Of a stretch of DNA of 64,000 bases, positions 8,226 through 15,954 are shown piece by piece (position 1 is the stretch's first letter; each line of letters starts with the position of its first letter). A program made the position numbers and the translations under genes. Location: positions 62,001 to 126,000 of the forward strand of contig NZ_PNMA01000006.1 of assembly GCF_013823385.1 (NCBI RefSeq), read 5' to 3'. Source of the stretch: Hyphomonas sp. Lineage in GTDB: Bacteria; Pseudomonadota; Alphaproteobacteria; Caulobacterales; Hyphomonadaceae. Under the pieces are notes generated by a model. That model had not been told where the DNA came from. It worked only from the letters and a program-made list of their open reading frames with translations, and did not search any database.

Positions 8226-9866
8226 ATGACTGACGCGCCGGCCCCCAACCCTTTCTCCATTCCCCTGTTCAAGCGCATCTGGGTGGCCAATATCGCCTCT
8301 CAGTTTGGCGGGCTGATCCAGAGCGTGGGGGCAGCCTGGCTGATGGTGCAGCTGGGCGGGAGCGAAACCCAGATCGCGCTGGTGCAGGCCTCCGTCACCC
8401 TGCCGATCATGATCCTGTCGCTGCTGTCGGGCGCGATCGCGGACAACTTCCCGCGCCGCACGGTGATGCTGGTTTCCCAGTTCTACATGTTTGCGGTGTC
8501 TGCGATCCTCTGCGTGTGCGCCTATCTCGGCGGGCTGAGCCCCTGGCTGCTGCTGACCTTCACTTTCCTGCTCGGCTGCGGGACGGCGTTGAACGCGCCC
8601 TCCTGGCAGGCGACAGTGGGCGATATTGTGCCCCGCCAGACGATTGCCGCCGCCGTGGCGATGAACAGCCTGGGCTTCAACATTGCGCGCACGGCCGGAC
8701 CGGCGCTGGGCGGAGCGATCGTGGCAGCGGCGGGCGCCGCCGCCGCCTTCGCGGTGAATGTGCTGAGCTATGTCGGGATCATCTATGTGCTGCTGGCCTG
8801 GAAGCCGGAACGGCCCGCAAAGCCGGCGCTGAAGGAAGACCTGCGCACCGCCATCGGCGCAGGCGTGCGTTATGTGTCGATGTCGCCGCCGATCCGGCAG
8901 GTGATGGCGCGGGCGGCCCTGTTTGGCATTGCGGCGAGCGCGGCGCTCTCCCTGCTGCCGCTGGTGGCGCAGGATCTGGTGGGCGGGGGCGCGATCACCT
9001 TCGGCATCCTGTACGGCGCCTTCGGCATTGGCGCGGTGATCGGCGCGCTTTCCAACAGCCGGCTGCGCCGGAATTTCACCGCCGAGACCGTGCTGCGGAT
9101 GACGATCTGCGCGATCATCACGGGCGTCGTCATCGTGGCGCTGAGCCGCTGGCTGCCGCTGACGGTGTTTGGCCTCGTGATCTGCGGATCGGGCTGGCTG
9201 CTGTCGATGGCGACGATGAATGTGACCGTGCAGATGGCGGCGCCGCGCTGGGTGGTGGGCCGGGCGCTGTCGCTCTACCAGATGTCTGTATTCGGGGCGA
9301 TGGCAGTGGGAAGCTGGATCACCGGGCAGCTGGCCGAGAGCCATGGGGTATCGGCCGCGCTGCTGACCATGGCGGCGGTGCAGTCGATCAGCCTGTTTGC
9401 CGGACTGTTCCTGCGCCTGCCGCAGGTGGATGAACTCAACCTTGACCTGACGGGCCGCTGGCGCGCGCCGGAGACGCGGGTGCCGGTGGAGCCGCGCAGC
9501 GGGCCGGTGCATGTCTCGGCCAAATATCGCATCCGCGAGGCCGATATTCCGCGCTTTCTGGCGACCATGAATGAGCGCCGCCGCATTCACCTGCGCGATG
9601 GGGCGCGGGCCTGGTCTCTGGTGCGCGATCTGGGGGACCCGGAGATCTGGGTGGAGCAATACAGCTTTGCCCGGTGGCTCGACTATGTGCTGCACAATGA
9701 GCGGCGCACCCATGCCGATGATGTGAGCAACAACATCATCAAATCCCTGCATCAGGGCAGCTGGCCGCCGGAAGTCCACCGGATGCTGGAGCGGCAGGTG
9801 ACCAGCGTGACCTATGATCCCGAGCTTGCCTCGCCGACTTCCAGCGATCCGACGCGGCCGCACTGA
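8226..9866 (+). CDS. MFS transporter of the MFS_3 (enterobactin-exporter-like) type with C-terminal soluble domain
   Basis: 546 aa from the ATG at 8226. About twelve TM helices occupy residues 1-410, with the family start FSIPLFKRIWVANIASQFGG and the loop motif IADNFPRRTVML between TM2 and TM3. A soluble tail of about 130 residues (KYRIREADIPRFLATMNERRRIHLRDGARAW through HRMLERQVTS) follows and is characteristic of this MFS subgroup. It is probably a drug or metabolite exporter in the inner membrane. It lies 72 nt after the ArsR gene and could be read from the same transcript; no regulator of its own is seen. The substrate is unknown. Confidence 0.85.
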   Translation: MTDAPAPNPFSIPLFKRIWVANIASQFGGLIQSVGAAWLMVQLGGSETQIALVQASVTLPIMILSLLSGAIADNFPRRTVMLVSQFYMFAVSAILCVCAYLGGLSPWLLLTFTFLLGCGTALNAPSWQATVGDIVPRQTIAAAVAMNSLGFNIARTAGPALGGAIVAAAGAAAAFAVNVLSYVGIIYVLLAWKPERPAKPALKEDLRTAIGAGVRYVSMSPPIRQVMARAALFGIAASAALSLLPLVAQDLVGGGAITFGILYGAFGIGAVIGALSNSRLRRNFTAETVLRMTICAIITGVVIVALSRWLPLTVFGLVICGSGWLLSMATMNVTVQMAAPRWVVGRALSLYQMSVFGAMAVGSWITGQLAESHGVSAALLTMAAVQSISLFAGLFLRLPQVDELNLDLTGRWRAPETRVPVEPRSGPVHVSAKYRIREADIPRFLATMNERRRIHLRDGARAWSLVRDLGDPEIWVEQYSFARWLDYVLHNERRTHADDVSNNIIKSLHQGSWPPEVHRMLERQVTSVTYDPELASPTSSDPTRPH

Positions 9867-9945
9867 GGTTTCCCCTTCGTCGGGTATGGCCAATGCGCGC
9901 CCTGCCATGCTTTGACGGTGGCAGACCTGAAGGAGAGATTGACCG

Positions 9946-10926
9946 ATGAAAGCTGCCGTCGCCGATACGCTGGACTCCCTGGAAAGCTACCGCCTGAAGG
10001 ATGTGGACCTGCCGGTGGCGGGGCCAGGGCAGGTGTTGATCAAGGTGGCGGCCTGCGGGGTGGGCTATGTCGACTCGCTGGTGGCGCTGGGGCGGTATCA
10101 GGTGAAGCCGCCGGTGCCGCATACGCCGGGCCAGGAAGTGGCCGGCACGGCAGAAGCCGTTGGCGAGGGCGTTGCCCATGTGGCGCCGGGCGACCGCGTG
10201 ATGACAATGACCGCGAAGGGATTTGCCGAATACGCCGTGGCCGCCGCGCCGATGGTGGTGAAGCTGCCAGAGGCCCTCAGTTTTGCCGAAGGGGCGAGCC
10301 TGCCGCTGAACTACATAACCGCGATGCACGCCCTGAAGGATCGCGGCGCGGTGGCAGACGGCGAGACGGTGCTGGTGTTCGGCGCAGCCGGCGGGGTGGG
10401 CTCTGCGGGCATTCAGGTGGCCAAGGCGCTGGGCGCGCGGGTGATCGCGGCGGCCTCCACCGAAGAGAAGCGGGCCTTTGCGCTGGCCCATGGCGCAGAC
10501 CTGGCGATTGATACGTCCCCGGAGGGATGGCGCGACCGGCTGAAAGCGCTCACAGATGGCAAGGGGCCGAATGTGATCCTCGATCCGGTTTGCGGGCCGC
10601 TGTTCGAGCCGGCCTTCCGCTCGCTTGCCTGGCGCGGGCGGCATCTGGTGGTGGGCTTTGTCGGCGGGCCGATCCCTGCCCTGCCCTCAAACCTTACCCT
10701 GATGAAGGGCGCGGCCCTTCTGGGCGTGGATGTGCGCCAGTATCTGCAATATGAAACCAGGCGCGCGATTGGCGACCTGCACCAGCTGGCCGAATGGGCG
10801 AGCGAGGGCAAGATCAAGCCGCCGGTGGGCCGGGTTTATCCCTTTGCCGAATTTGGCGAGGCGATGGTGTTTGCCCTTTCCGGACAAGGCACCGGCAAGG
10901 TAGTGCTCGATGTTGCAAAAAGCTGA
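9946..10926 (+). CDS. Zinc-independent MDR oxidoreductase (NADPH:quinone reductase-like)
   Basis: 326 aa medium-chain dehydrogenase/reductase. It has an N-terminal GroES-like domain (GVGYVDSLVALGRYQVKPPVPHTPGQEVAGTA pattern at about residues 38-70). The Rossmann domain carries VLVFGAAGGVGSAGIQVAKALG (about 141-162), the AAxGxxG fingerprint of the quinone-oxidoreductase branch. The zinc-binding cysteines of alcohol dehydrogenases are missing. It reduces quinones or enones with NAD(P)H in the cytosol. It stands alone between an MFS gene and a convergent hydrolase gene; the nearby acyl-CoA enzymes may hint at an enoyl substrate, but this is weak inference. The start ATG has GGAGAG upstream. Confidence 0.85.
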   Translation: MKAAVADTLDSLESYRLKDVDLPVAGPGQVLIKVAACGVGYVDSLVALGRYQVKPPVPHTPGQEVAGTAEAVGEGVAHVAPGDRVMTMTAKGFAEYAVAAAPMVVKLPEALSFAEGASLPLNYITAMHALKDRGAVADGETVLVFGAAGGVGSAGIQVAKALGARVIAAASTEEKRAFALAHGADLAIDTSPEGWRDRLKALTDGKGPNVILDPVCGPLFEPAFRSLAWRGRHLVVGFVGGPIPALPSNLTLMKGAALLGVDVRQYLQYETRRAIGDLHQLAEWASEGKIKPPVGRVYPFAEFGEAMVFALSGQGTGKVVLDVAKS

Positions 10927-10958
10927 TCCGGCGGGCCGCAGGCCCTCAGGCAAAGCCC

Positions 10959-11795
10959 TTATTCGGCGGCGACCAGATCGAACTCGCTGCGCCATTCGTC
11001 CATCAGGGCACGGTTGTCGTGATCCCAAGGATGGAAGCCCGGCTTGAACCAGCTGATCCAGATTTTCCAGCCGCGCGCGAAGAAGCCAGGCTTCTTCCAG
11101 AGGAAGTTCCTGACCGCCTTCTTCGCCTCTTCAGGCGTGTAACCGTCTGCTTCCAGCATCCAGGTTGAATAGGTGGCGATATTCCGGGTGAAGAAATAGC
11201 TGATGAGCGCCATGGCCATGCAGCGGCGGAAATAGCGCTTCACCGGCGACCAGCCCTTGGTGACTTCCATGAACACGTCATAGGTGACGGCCTTGTGCTC
11301 TGTCTCTTCCATCGCATGCCAGCGCCAGAGGCGTTCGATCTCGGGATCGGTCTTGCTGAACATGTCGGCGTGGAGGGCGCGCATGTCGGCGAGCATGGCG
11401 GTGAAATGCTCAAGGCAGATGGTGGCGATCAGCATCCGCATCGGGCCCGCAGAGCGAGAGAAGGCGATCCGCTCCCGGATCATCGCTTCGACGCGCTCGA
11501 CGGGGTATTTGGTGCGGTCAATGGCCTTGTTCAGCAGGTGATGCTCGCGCGAGTGGATGGCTTCCTGGGCGATGAAATCCTTCACATCCTGGGCCAGCTT
11601 GCCATCAAGCCGGTCCTTGTAGGCGCGGACAGCATCAATGAAGAGGCGCTCGCCATCCGGGAAGGTCAGCGACAGCGTGTTCATGATGGCGGTGGCCACC
11701 GGGTCGCCGTCCATCCAGTAACCGGTCTTGGCAGCGTCCATATTGAAACGGATGTCGCGGGGGTTGATCGTCACATCTTCAGGAGAGCGTTTCAT
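10959..11795 (-). CDS. PF10118-type metal-dependent hydrolase
   Basis: 278 aa. The family pattern is visible as an all-helical protein with conserved acid/His clusters: FIAQEAIHSREHHLLN (about residues 91-106) and WHAMEETEHKAVTYDVF (about 165-181). These His/Glu motifs resemble a di-iron or ferritin-like metal site. The C-terminus ends in WKIWISWFKPGFHPWDHDNR, also typical. The catalysed reaction is not established for the family. It is divergent from a TetR gene 89 bp away, with a TGACA-AAAA-TGTCA dyad between them overlapping a TTGACA -35-like box for this gene, so it is probably repressed by that TetR protein. The ATG at 11795 is chosen because upstream in-frame sequence enters the regulator. 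Confidence 0.75.
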   Translation of the reverse strand: MKRSPEDVTINPRDIRFNMDAAKTGYWMDGDPVATAIMNTLSLTFPDGERLFIDAVRAYKDRLDGKLAQDVKDFIAQEAIHSREHHLLNKAIDRTKYPVERVEAMIRERIAFSRSAGPMRMLIATICLEHFTAMLADMRALHADMFSKTDPEIERLWRWHAMEETEHKAVTYDVFMEVTKGWSPVKRYFRRCMAMALISYFFTRNIATYSTWMLEADGYTPEEAKKAVRNFLWKKPGFFARGWKIWISWFKPGFHPWDHDNRALMDEWRSEFDLVAAE

Positions 11796-11876
11796 CAGTC
11801 TATCTCGCAAATATTGCTGACAGGAGCGGCAGTTAGCCCGTAAGCTTCGGCCTTGATGATGAAGAATGGCAATTAC

Positions 11877-11890
11877 TGACAAAAATGTCA
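11877..11890. promoter_or_regulatory. TGACA-N4-TGTCA dyad, candidate TetR operator
   Basis: A perfect 5-bp inverted repeat with a four-A centre spans the start codon of the TetR gene (ATG at 11885). On the minus strand it contributes to a TTGACA hexamer (11891-11886), with a weak CATTCT about 17 nt further, for the divergent hydrolase gene. This is well placed for repression of both genes. Its short length keeps confidence low. Confidence 0.4.
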
Positions 11891-12478
11891 ATAGATAAGA
11901 CGAAGACGCCCCGAATCCGCCGTTCGCCAGAGGCCTCGCGGGAGAATATCCTGATCGCCGCCGAGCGCCTGCTGGTGGCGCAGGGGCCCCAATCGCTGCG
12001 GCTGGTCGATGTGGCGAAAGCGGCGGGCGTGGCCAATGCGACCGTGCTGCATCACTTCGGCACCATCGACGGCGTGCAGAGCGCGCTGATGGAGAAGATG
12101 ATTGGCGAGCTGGTGAGCGGCCTCCTGGAGATGGACCTGCCGGCAGACCCGAAGGCGGCGCGGGGCATCGCGATCCAGAAACTGTTTGACGCGTTTGAGA
12201 CCAAGGGCGCCGCGCGGCTGGCCGCCTGGCTGGAGCTGACGGACGAGTCCCGCAGGCTGCGGACGGTGCGCGAGGCGGTACAGACAATCATCCGCCAGAA
12301 GATCAATCAGCCGGAGCTTTCCGAAGCGCAGCTGGAGGATTCCATCCTCATCAGCGTGATCCTGGCGATCGGGGTGGGCCTGTTCGGGCCGACGCTGGGT
12401 GAGCTGCTGGGCAAACCCTCTGACCGCGCCCGGCAGATTGCCGTGAAACTTCTGGAGTCCGATTTCAGCAAGAGCTGA
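11885..12478 (+). CDS. TetR family transcriptional regulator
   Basis: 197 aa with an N-terminal helix-turn-helix about residues 20-65 (ENILIAAERLLVAQG, then LRLVDVAKAAGVANATVLHHFG), the usual TetR DNA-binding fold. A helical effector domain follows and ends in LGELLGKPSDRARQIAVKLLESDF. It probably autoregulates and represses the divergent PF10118 hydrolase through the dyad at 11877-11890. No Shine-Dalgarno is present before the ATG, which is the only ATG in front of the HTH. It is convergent with the acyl-CoA dehydrogenase genes. Confidence 0.88.
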   Translation: MSIDKTKTPRIRRSPEASRENILIAAERLLVAQGPQSLRLVDVAKAAGVANATVLHHFGTIDGVQSALMEKMIGELVSGLLEMDLPADPKAARGIAIQKLFDAFETKGAARLAAWLELTDESRRLRTVREAVQTIIRQKINQPELSEAQLEDSILISVILAIGVGLFGPTLGELLGKPSDRARQIAVKLLESDFSKS

Positions 12479-12481
12479 CCG

Positions 12482-12508
12482 CCCCGCTAGCCACAAGGGC
12501 TGACGGGG
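12482..12508. terminator. Imperfect hairpin between convergent TetR and acyl-CoA dehydrogenase genes
   Basis: CCCCG and AGCC pair with GGCT and CGGGG around an ACAA(G) loop with a two-base internal mismatch. It lies in the 43-bp gap between two converging genes, where a bidirectional terminator is expected. There is no U tract, so the assignment is tentative. Confidence 0.3.
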
Positions 12509-12521
12509 GATCAGGAATGGC

Positions 12522-13781
12522 CTACTTCTTCTTGCGGCCGCTGGTCGGGATGTCCTTGAACGGAACATCCTTGTCGACGCGGATATCCCCTGGCAGGCCT
12601 AGGACGCGTTCGCCGATGATGTTGCGCAGGATCTCGTCCGAGCCGCCTTCGATGCGGGTGGCCGGAGAGCGCATCAGCATCGCCTGGAAGCGGCCCTGCT
12701 GCGGGCTTTCTTCATTCCAGAGCACGCCCGCTTCGCCCTGAAGGTCGAGCGCGAACATCGAGAGTTCCTGCATGGTGGCACCGGCAACAAGCTTGCCGAT
12801 GGAGTTTTCCGGGCCGGGGATCTCGCCCTTCGACAGGGCGGAGATGGCGCGCATGCCGGTATATTTCAGGCCGCTCTGCTTGACCGCGAACTGGGCGAGC
12901 TTCGAGCGGACGCCCGAATCCTTCACCGCCGGTTCGCCATCGATTTCGGCTTCCATGCAGAAGCGGAAGAGTTCCGGGAAGCCGGTGGACATGCCCGAGC
13001 CAATCGACAGGCGCTCGTTCATCAGCGTGGTGAGCGAAACTTCCCAGCCCTGCCCCACTTCGCCGAGGCGCTGGGAATCGGGGATGCGGACGTCTGTGAA
13101 GTAAACCTCGTTGAAGCTCGACTGGCCATTGGCCTGCTTGATCGGGCGCACTTCCACGCCCAGGCTCTTCATGTCCAGGAAGAACATGGTGAGGCCCTTG
13201 TGCTTGGGCACATCGGGGTTGGTGCGGGTGATCAGGAGGCCCCAGTCGGAATACTGCGCGCCGCTGGTCCAGATTTTCTGGCCATTGATGATCCAGTCGC
13301 CTGAACCATCCTCAGCCTTCACCGCGCGGGTGCGCAGGCCGGCAAGGTCTGAGCCGCTGGCGGGCTCGGAGAAAAGCTGGCACCAGATGGTTTCGCCGCT
13401 GGCGAGCGGGGGCAGCAGCTTGCGCTTATGCTCTTCGCTGGCCCAGCTCATCACCGTGGGACCACACATGCCGTGGCCGATGGTGAAAACGCCGGTAAGG
13501 GCTGCATACGGACCTTCTTCCTGGCCCCAGATCACGCGCTCGATCGGCGAACGGGCGCCGCCGCCATATTCCTTTGGCCAATGGAGGCAGGCCCAGCCAG
13601 CGTCTGCCTTCTTCTTCTGCCAGGCCTTGCCGGCGGCGATGGGATCTTCGCTCACCACGCCGTTGGAGCCGAAGCTCGCCCGGTTAAGCTCCTCAAGCAG
13701 ATGCTTGGGGGCGTTGGCATCGATCCAGGCGCGCACTTCGGCGCGGAAGGCGGCTTCTTCAGGTGTATCTTTGAAATCCAT
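12522..13781 (-). CDS. Acyl-CoA dehydrogenase, catalytic-Glu subunit
   Basis: 419 aa acyl-CoA dehydrogenase. It has the N-terminal helical domain (DFKDTPEEAAFRAEVRAWIDANAP), the middle beta domain with LFSEPASGSDLAGLRTRA (about residues 136-153, FAD and substrate contacts) and WIINGQKIWTSGA. The C-terminal helical domain contains RIEGGSDEILRNIIGERVLGLP near residue 380, which carries the putative catalytic Glu. It oxidises acyl-CoA to enoyl-CoA and passes electrons to ETF. It lies 15 nt downstream of a second, shorter acyl-CoA dehydrogenase that lacks this Glu motif. Such pairs form heterotetramers in mycobacterial steroid-side-chain enzymes, so a heteromeric enzyme is likely. The chain specificity is unknown. 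Confidence 0.9.
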   Translation of the reverse strand: MDFKDTPEEAAFRAEVRAWIDANAPKHLLEELNRASFGSNGVVSEDPIAAGKAWQKKKADAGWACLHWPKEYGGGARSPIERVIWGQEEGPYAALTGVFTIGHGMCGPTVMSWASEEHKRKLLPPLASGETIWCQLFSEPASGSDLAGLRTRAVKAEDGSGDWIINGQKIWTSGAQYSDWGLLITRTNPDVPKHKGLTMFFLDMKSLGVEVRPIKQANGQSSFNEVYFTDVRIPDSQRLGEVGQGWEVSLTTLMNERLSIGSGMSTGFPELFRFCMEAEIDGEPAVKDSGVRSKLAQFAVKQSGLKYTGMRAISALSKGEIPGPENSIGKLVAGATMQELSMFALDLQGEAGVLWNEESPQQGRFQAMLMRSPATRIEGGSDEILRNIIGERVLGLPGDIRVDKDVPFKDIPTSGRKKK

Positions 13782-13796
13782 GTCTCTTTCCTCCCC

Positions 13797-14921
13797 TTAT
13801 GCAGCCGTCTCGGCATTGCCGGCGCTCATGCGCTCGATCAGCTGGCTTTCCCAGCTCGACAGCGACCCGAGCGCAACGGCCAGGGCATTGGAGCGGCGGT
13901 AATAAAGGTGGCAGTCAAACGCCCATGTGAACCCCATCCCGCCATGCACCTGAATGTTGTTCTTGGCGCAGTGCTGGAACGCTGTGGTCGCCGACACGCG
14001 GGCCGTTGCCGCCGCCACCGGAAACTCTGCCGCGCCGGAGTTCAGCGCCCAGGCGCCGTAATAGCAGTTGGAGCGGGCGAGCGTCGCGGAGACGTACATG
14101 TCTGCGAGGATATGCTTGATCGCCTGGAACGAGCCGATGGGGCGGCCAAAGGCCATACGCTCCAGCGCATAGTCGCGGGCGATCTCAAGCGCGCGGTCGG
14201 CGCCGCCGACCTGTTCAAAGGCCATGAGCACGGCGGCGCGGTCCAGCACCTGGCTGGCAATGTGCCAGCCATCGCCTTCGCCGCCGAGGAGCTCTGCCGG
14301 GGCGCCGTCAAAGGTGAGGCGGGCCTGGCTGCGCGTGGGATCAATCGACTCCAGCGTTTCGCGGGAGACGCCCACCCCGGAAAGATCGATGAGATAGAGG
14401 GAAACCTGACCCTTCTCATTCTTCGCGGCGACGACGGCGACATCGGCCACATCGCCATCGGCGACGGGAGATTTGATGCCTTTCAGCCTGCCGCCGGAAA
14501 CCGTGGCCTTGATCTTGGCGGGCGACATGCGGCCCTGCCCCTCGGCATAGGCGAAGGCGCCGATGGCTTCCCCAGCGGCAAGTTTCGGCAGCCAGGTTTC
14601 CTTCTGCTTTTCCGTGCCCGCAAGCATCAGGAATTCGGCCGTGAGGTAGATTGAGGAGGAGACCGGCACGGGCGCCAGCACGCGGCCAAGCTCCTCTGCG
14701 ACCACACACAGCTCCAGATGGCCAAGGCCAACGCCGCCATATTCCTCGGGGATCGCCGCGCCCAGAACGCCAAGCTCGGCAAGGCCCTGATACAGTTTCT
14801 TGTCGTAGCTTTCCGGGCCTTCAAGAATGGCGCGGACAGTGTCGGATGTGCAGTTCTCGCTCAGGAAGCGGCGCACCTGTTCGCGCAATTGCTTCTGTTC
14901 GTCCGAGAAATCCAGGTTCAC
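13797..14921 (-). CDS. Acyl-CoA dehydrogenase, short subunit lacking the IEGG motif
   Basis: 374 aa. The N-terminal helical domain starts MNLDFSDEQKQLREQVRRFL. The active-site loop is weakened (AFAYAEGQGRMSPAKIKATV in place of the usual TEPxAGSD). The C-terminal domain reads NIQVHGGMGFTWAFDCHLYYRRS, where the usual catalytic EG(G/T) segment is replaced by a Tyr-Tyr-Arg-Arg end. This is the pattern of the non-catalytic partner in alpha2beta2 acyl-CoA dehydrogenases. It is translated just before the 419-aa partner in the same leftward operon. The fragment VHGGMGFTW is the flavin-binding hallmark. The substrate is unknown. Confidence 0.88.
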   Translation of the reverse strand: MNLDFSDEQKQLREQVRRFLSENCTSDTVRAILEGPESYDKKLYQGLAELGVLGAAIPEEYGGVGLGHLELCVVAEELGRVLAPVPVSSSIYLTAEFLMLAGTEKQKETWLPKLAAGEAIGAFAYAEGQGRMSPAKIKATVSGGRLKGIKSPVADGDVADVAVVAAKNEKGQVSLYLIDLSGVGVSRETLESIDPTRSQARLTFDGAPAELLGGEGDGWHIASQVLDRAAVLMAFEQVGGADRALEIARDYALERMAFGRPIGSFQAIKHILADMYVSATLARSNCYYGAWALNSGAAEFPVAAATARVSATTAFQHCAKNNIQVHGGMGFTWAFDCHLYYRRSNALAVALGSLSSWESQLIERMSAGNAETAA

Positions 14922-15012
14922 GAAGGGCCTCCAGTTTCTGACAGGCGCGGTCCATTAGGGACCCCCGCGCCTTCTCCCGTTTTTATGATTGGTGCGAGTT
15001 TCAGGACGGCCC

Positions 15013-15038
15013 CTGCGGCAGGTCAACCCATGCCGCAG
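15013..15038 (-). terminator. Perfect 8-bp stem-loop after the enoyl-CoA hydratase gene
   Basis: CTGCGGCA and TGCCGCAG flank a 10-nt loop, 12 nt beyond the enoyl-CoA hydratase stop in the leftward direction. It is followed by no clear U run. It may act as a factor-dependent terminator or an RNA 3'-end stabiliser separating this gene from the acyl-CoA dehydrogenase pair 92 nt further on. Confidence 0.4.
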
Positions 15039-15049
15039 AGAAAGGCGCG

Positions 15050-15856
15050 TCAGGAATAGTTCGGCTTGCGCTTCTCGAAGAAGGCGGCGATGCCTTCGGC
15101 GAAGTTGGGGTCGGTGGAGGTGAGGATCTGGTTGCGGTCCTCGATCGCCATCGCTGCTTCCAGCCCGCCAGCATCAACTGCCAGGTTCAGCCCGTCCTTG
15201 GTGAGGCGCAGGCCGAGGGGGGTGGCGTTCAGCATGTCTTCGGCAAACGCCTCGGCCTCCCTGCGCAGCTCCGTATGCGGCACGACGCGGTTGGCGAGGC
15301 CGATCTGCATCGCCCGCTCGGCGGTGATGAAGCGGCCTGTCAGCATGTATTCGCTCGCCAGCGATAGGCCGATCATGCGCGGCAGGAAATAGGAGACGCC
15401 CATATCGCAGGCAGACAGGCCGATGCGGATGAAGGCGGCGTTCATGCGCGCGTCTTCGCTGAGGATGCGGATGTCGGAGGCCAGCGCGAGGGCAAAGCCG
15501 CCACCCGCCGCCGAGCCCTGTACGATGGAGATGATCGGCTGCGGGCAGCGGCGCATGGCAACATAGATTTCGGCAATCGACCGCTGGCCGTCGAGCCCCT
15601 GTTCCGGCGTGCGCCGTGTGCCTCCCCCCTGGCGGCTGGAGGATTCCTTTAGGTCAAGGCCTGCGCAGAAGGCGCGGCCTGCCCCTTCCAGGATGACCAC
15701 CCGGACCGAGCGGTCATAGTAAAGCTTCTGGAATGCCTCGCGCAGCTCGCTGACCATCTGGGTGTTGAGCGCGTTCAGCGCTTCGGGCCGGTTCATCGTG
15801 ATGCGCAGCACGGCGCCCTGCTGATCGAGGATGAGCGTTTCGCGCGGCGTGGTCAT
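15050..15856 (-). CDS. Enoyl-CoA hydratase/isomerase family protein
   Basis: 268 aa crotonase-fold protein. ITMNRPEALNALNTQMVSEL (residues about 15-34), the oxyanion-hole segment GRAFCAGLDLKES (about 61-73), and IISIVQGSAAGGGFALALASDIRI (about 112-135) are visible. The second catalytic region reads FIRIGLSACDMGVSYFLPR. Aligned by eye with rat crotonase, the two catalytic Glu positions (144 and 164) are Ala and Ile here, while an Asp is present in the SACDMG loop. The reaction may therefore be isomerisation or another crotonase chemistry. It probably acts with the downstream acyl-CoA dehydrogenases in a beta-oxidation-like route. Confidence 0.88.
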   Translation of the reverse strand: MTTPRETLILDQQGAVLRITMNRPEALNALNTQMVSELREAFQKLYYDRSVRVVILEGAGRAFCAGLDLKESSSRQGGGTRRTPEQGLDGQRSIAEIYVAMRRCPQPIISIVQGSAAGGGFALALASDIRILSEDARMNAAFIRIGLSACDMGVSYFLPRMIGLSLASEYMLTGRFITAERAMQIGLANRVVPHTELRREAEAFAEDMLNATPLGLRLTKDGLNLAVDAGGLEAAMAIEDRNQILTSTDPNFAEGIAAFFEKRKPNYS

Positions 15857-15954
15857 GAGCCTGTCTCCCTTGCTGGTTCCGGGGAGAGTGAAGCGCCGCC
15901 CGCGCGCGGCGTCCAGACCGGACGCCGGGGAAGCATGCCGCTGTGGCAGCCTGC

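Noticed and set aside
8187-9908. Long antisense frame opposite the MFS_3 transporter
   Set aside because: Composition is His/Arg/Gln-rich with no motif, and the plus strand carries a complete transporter.
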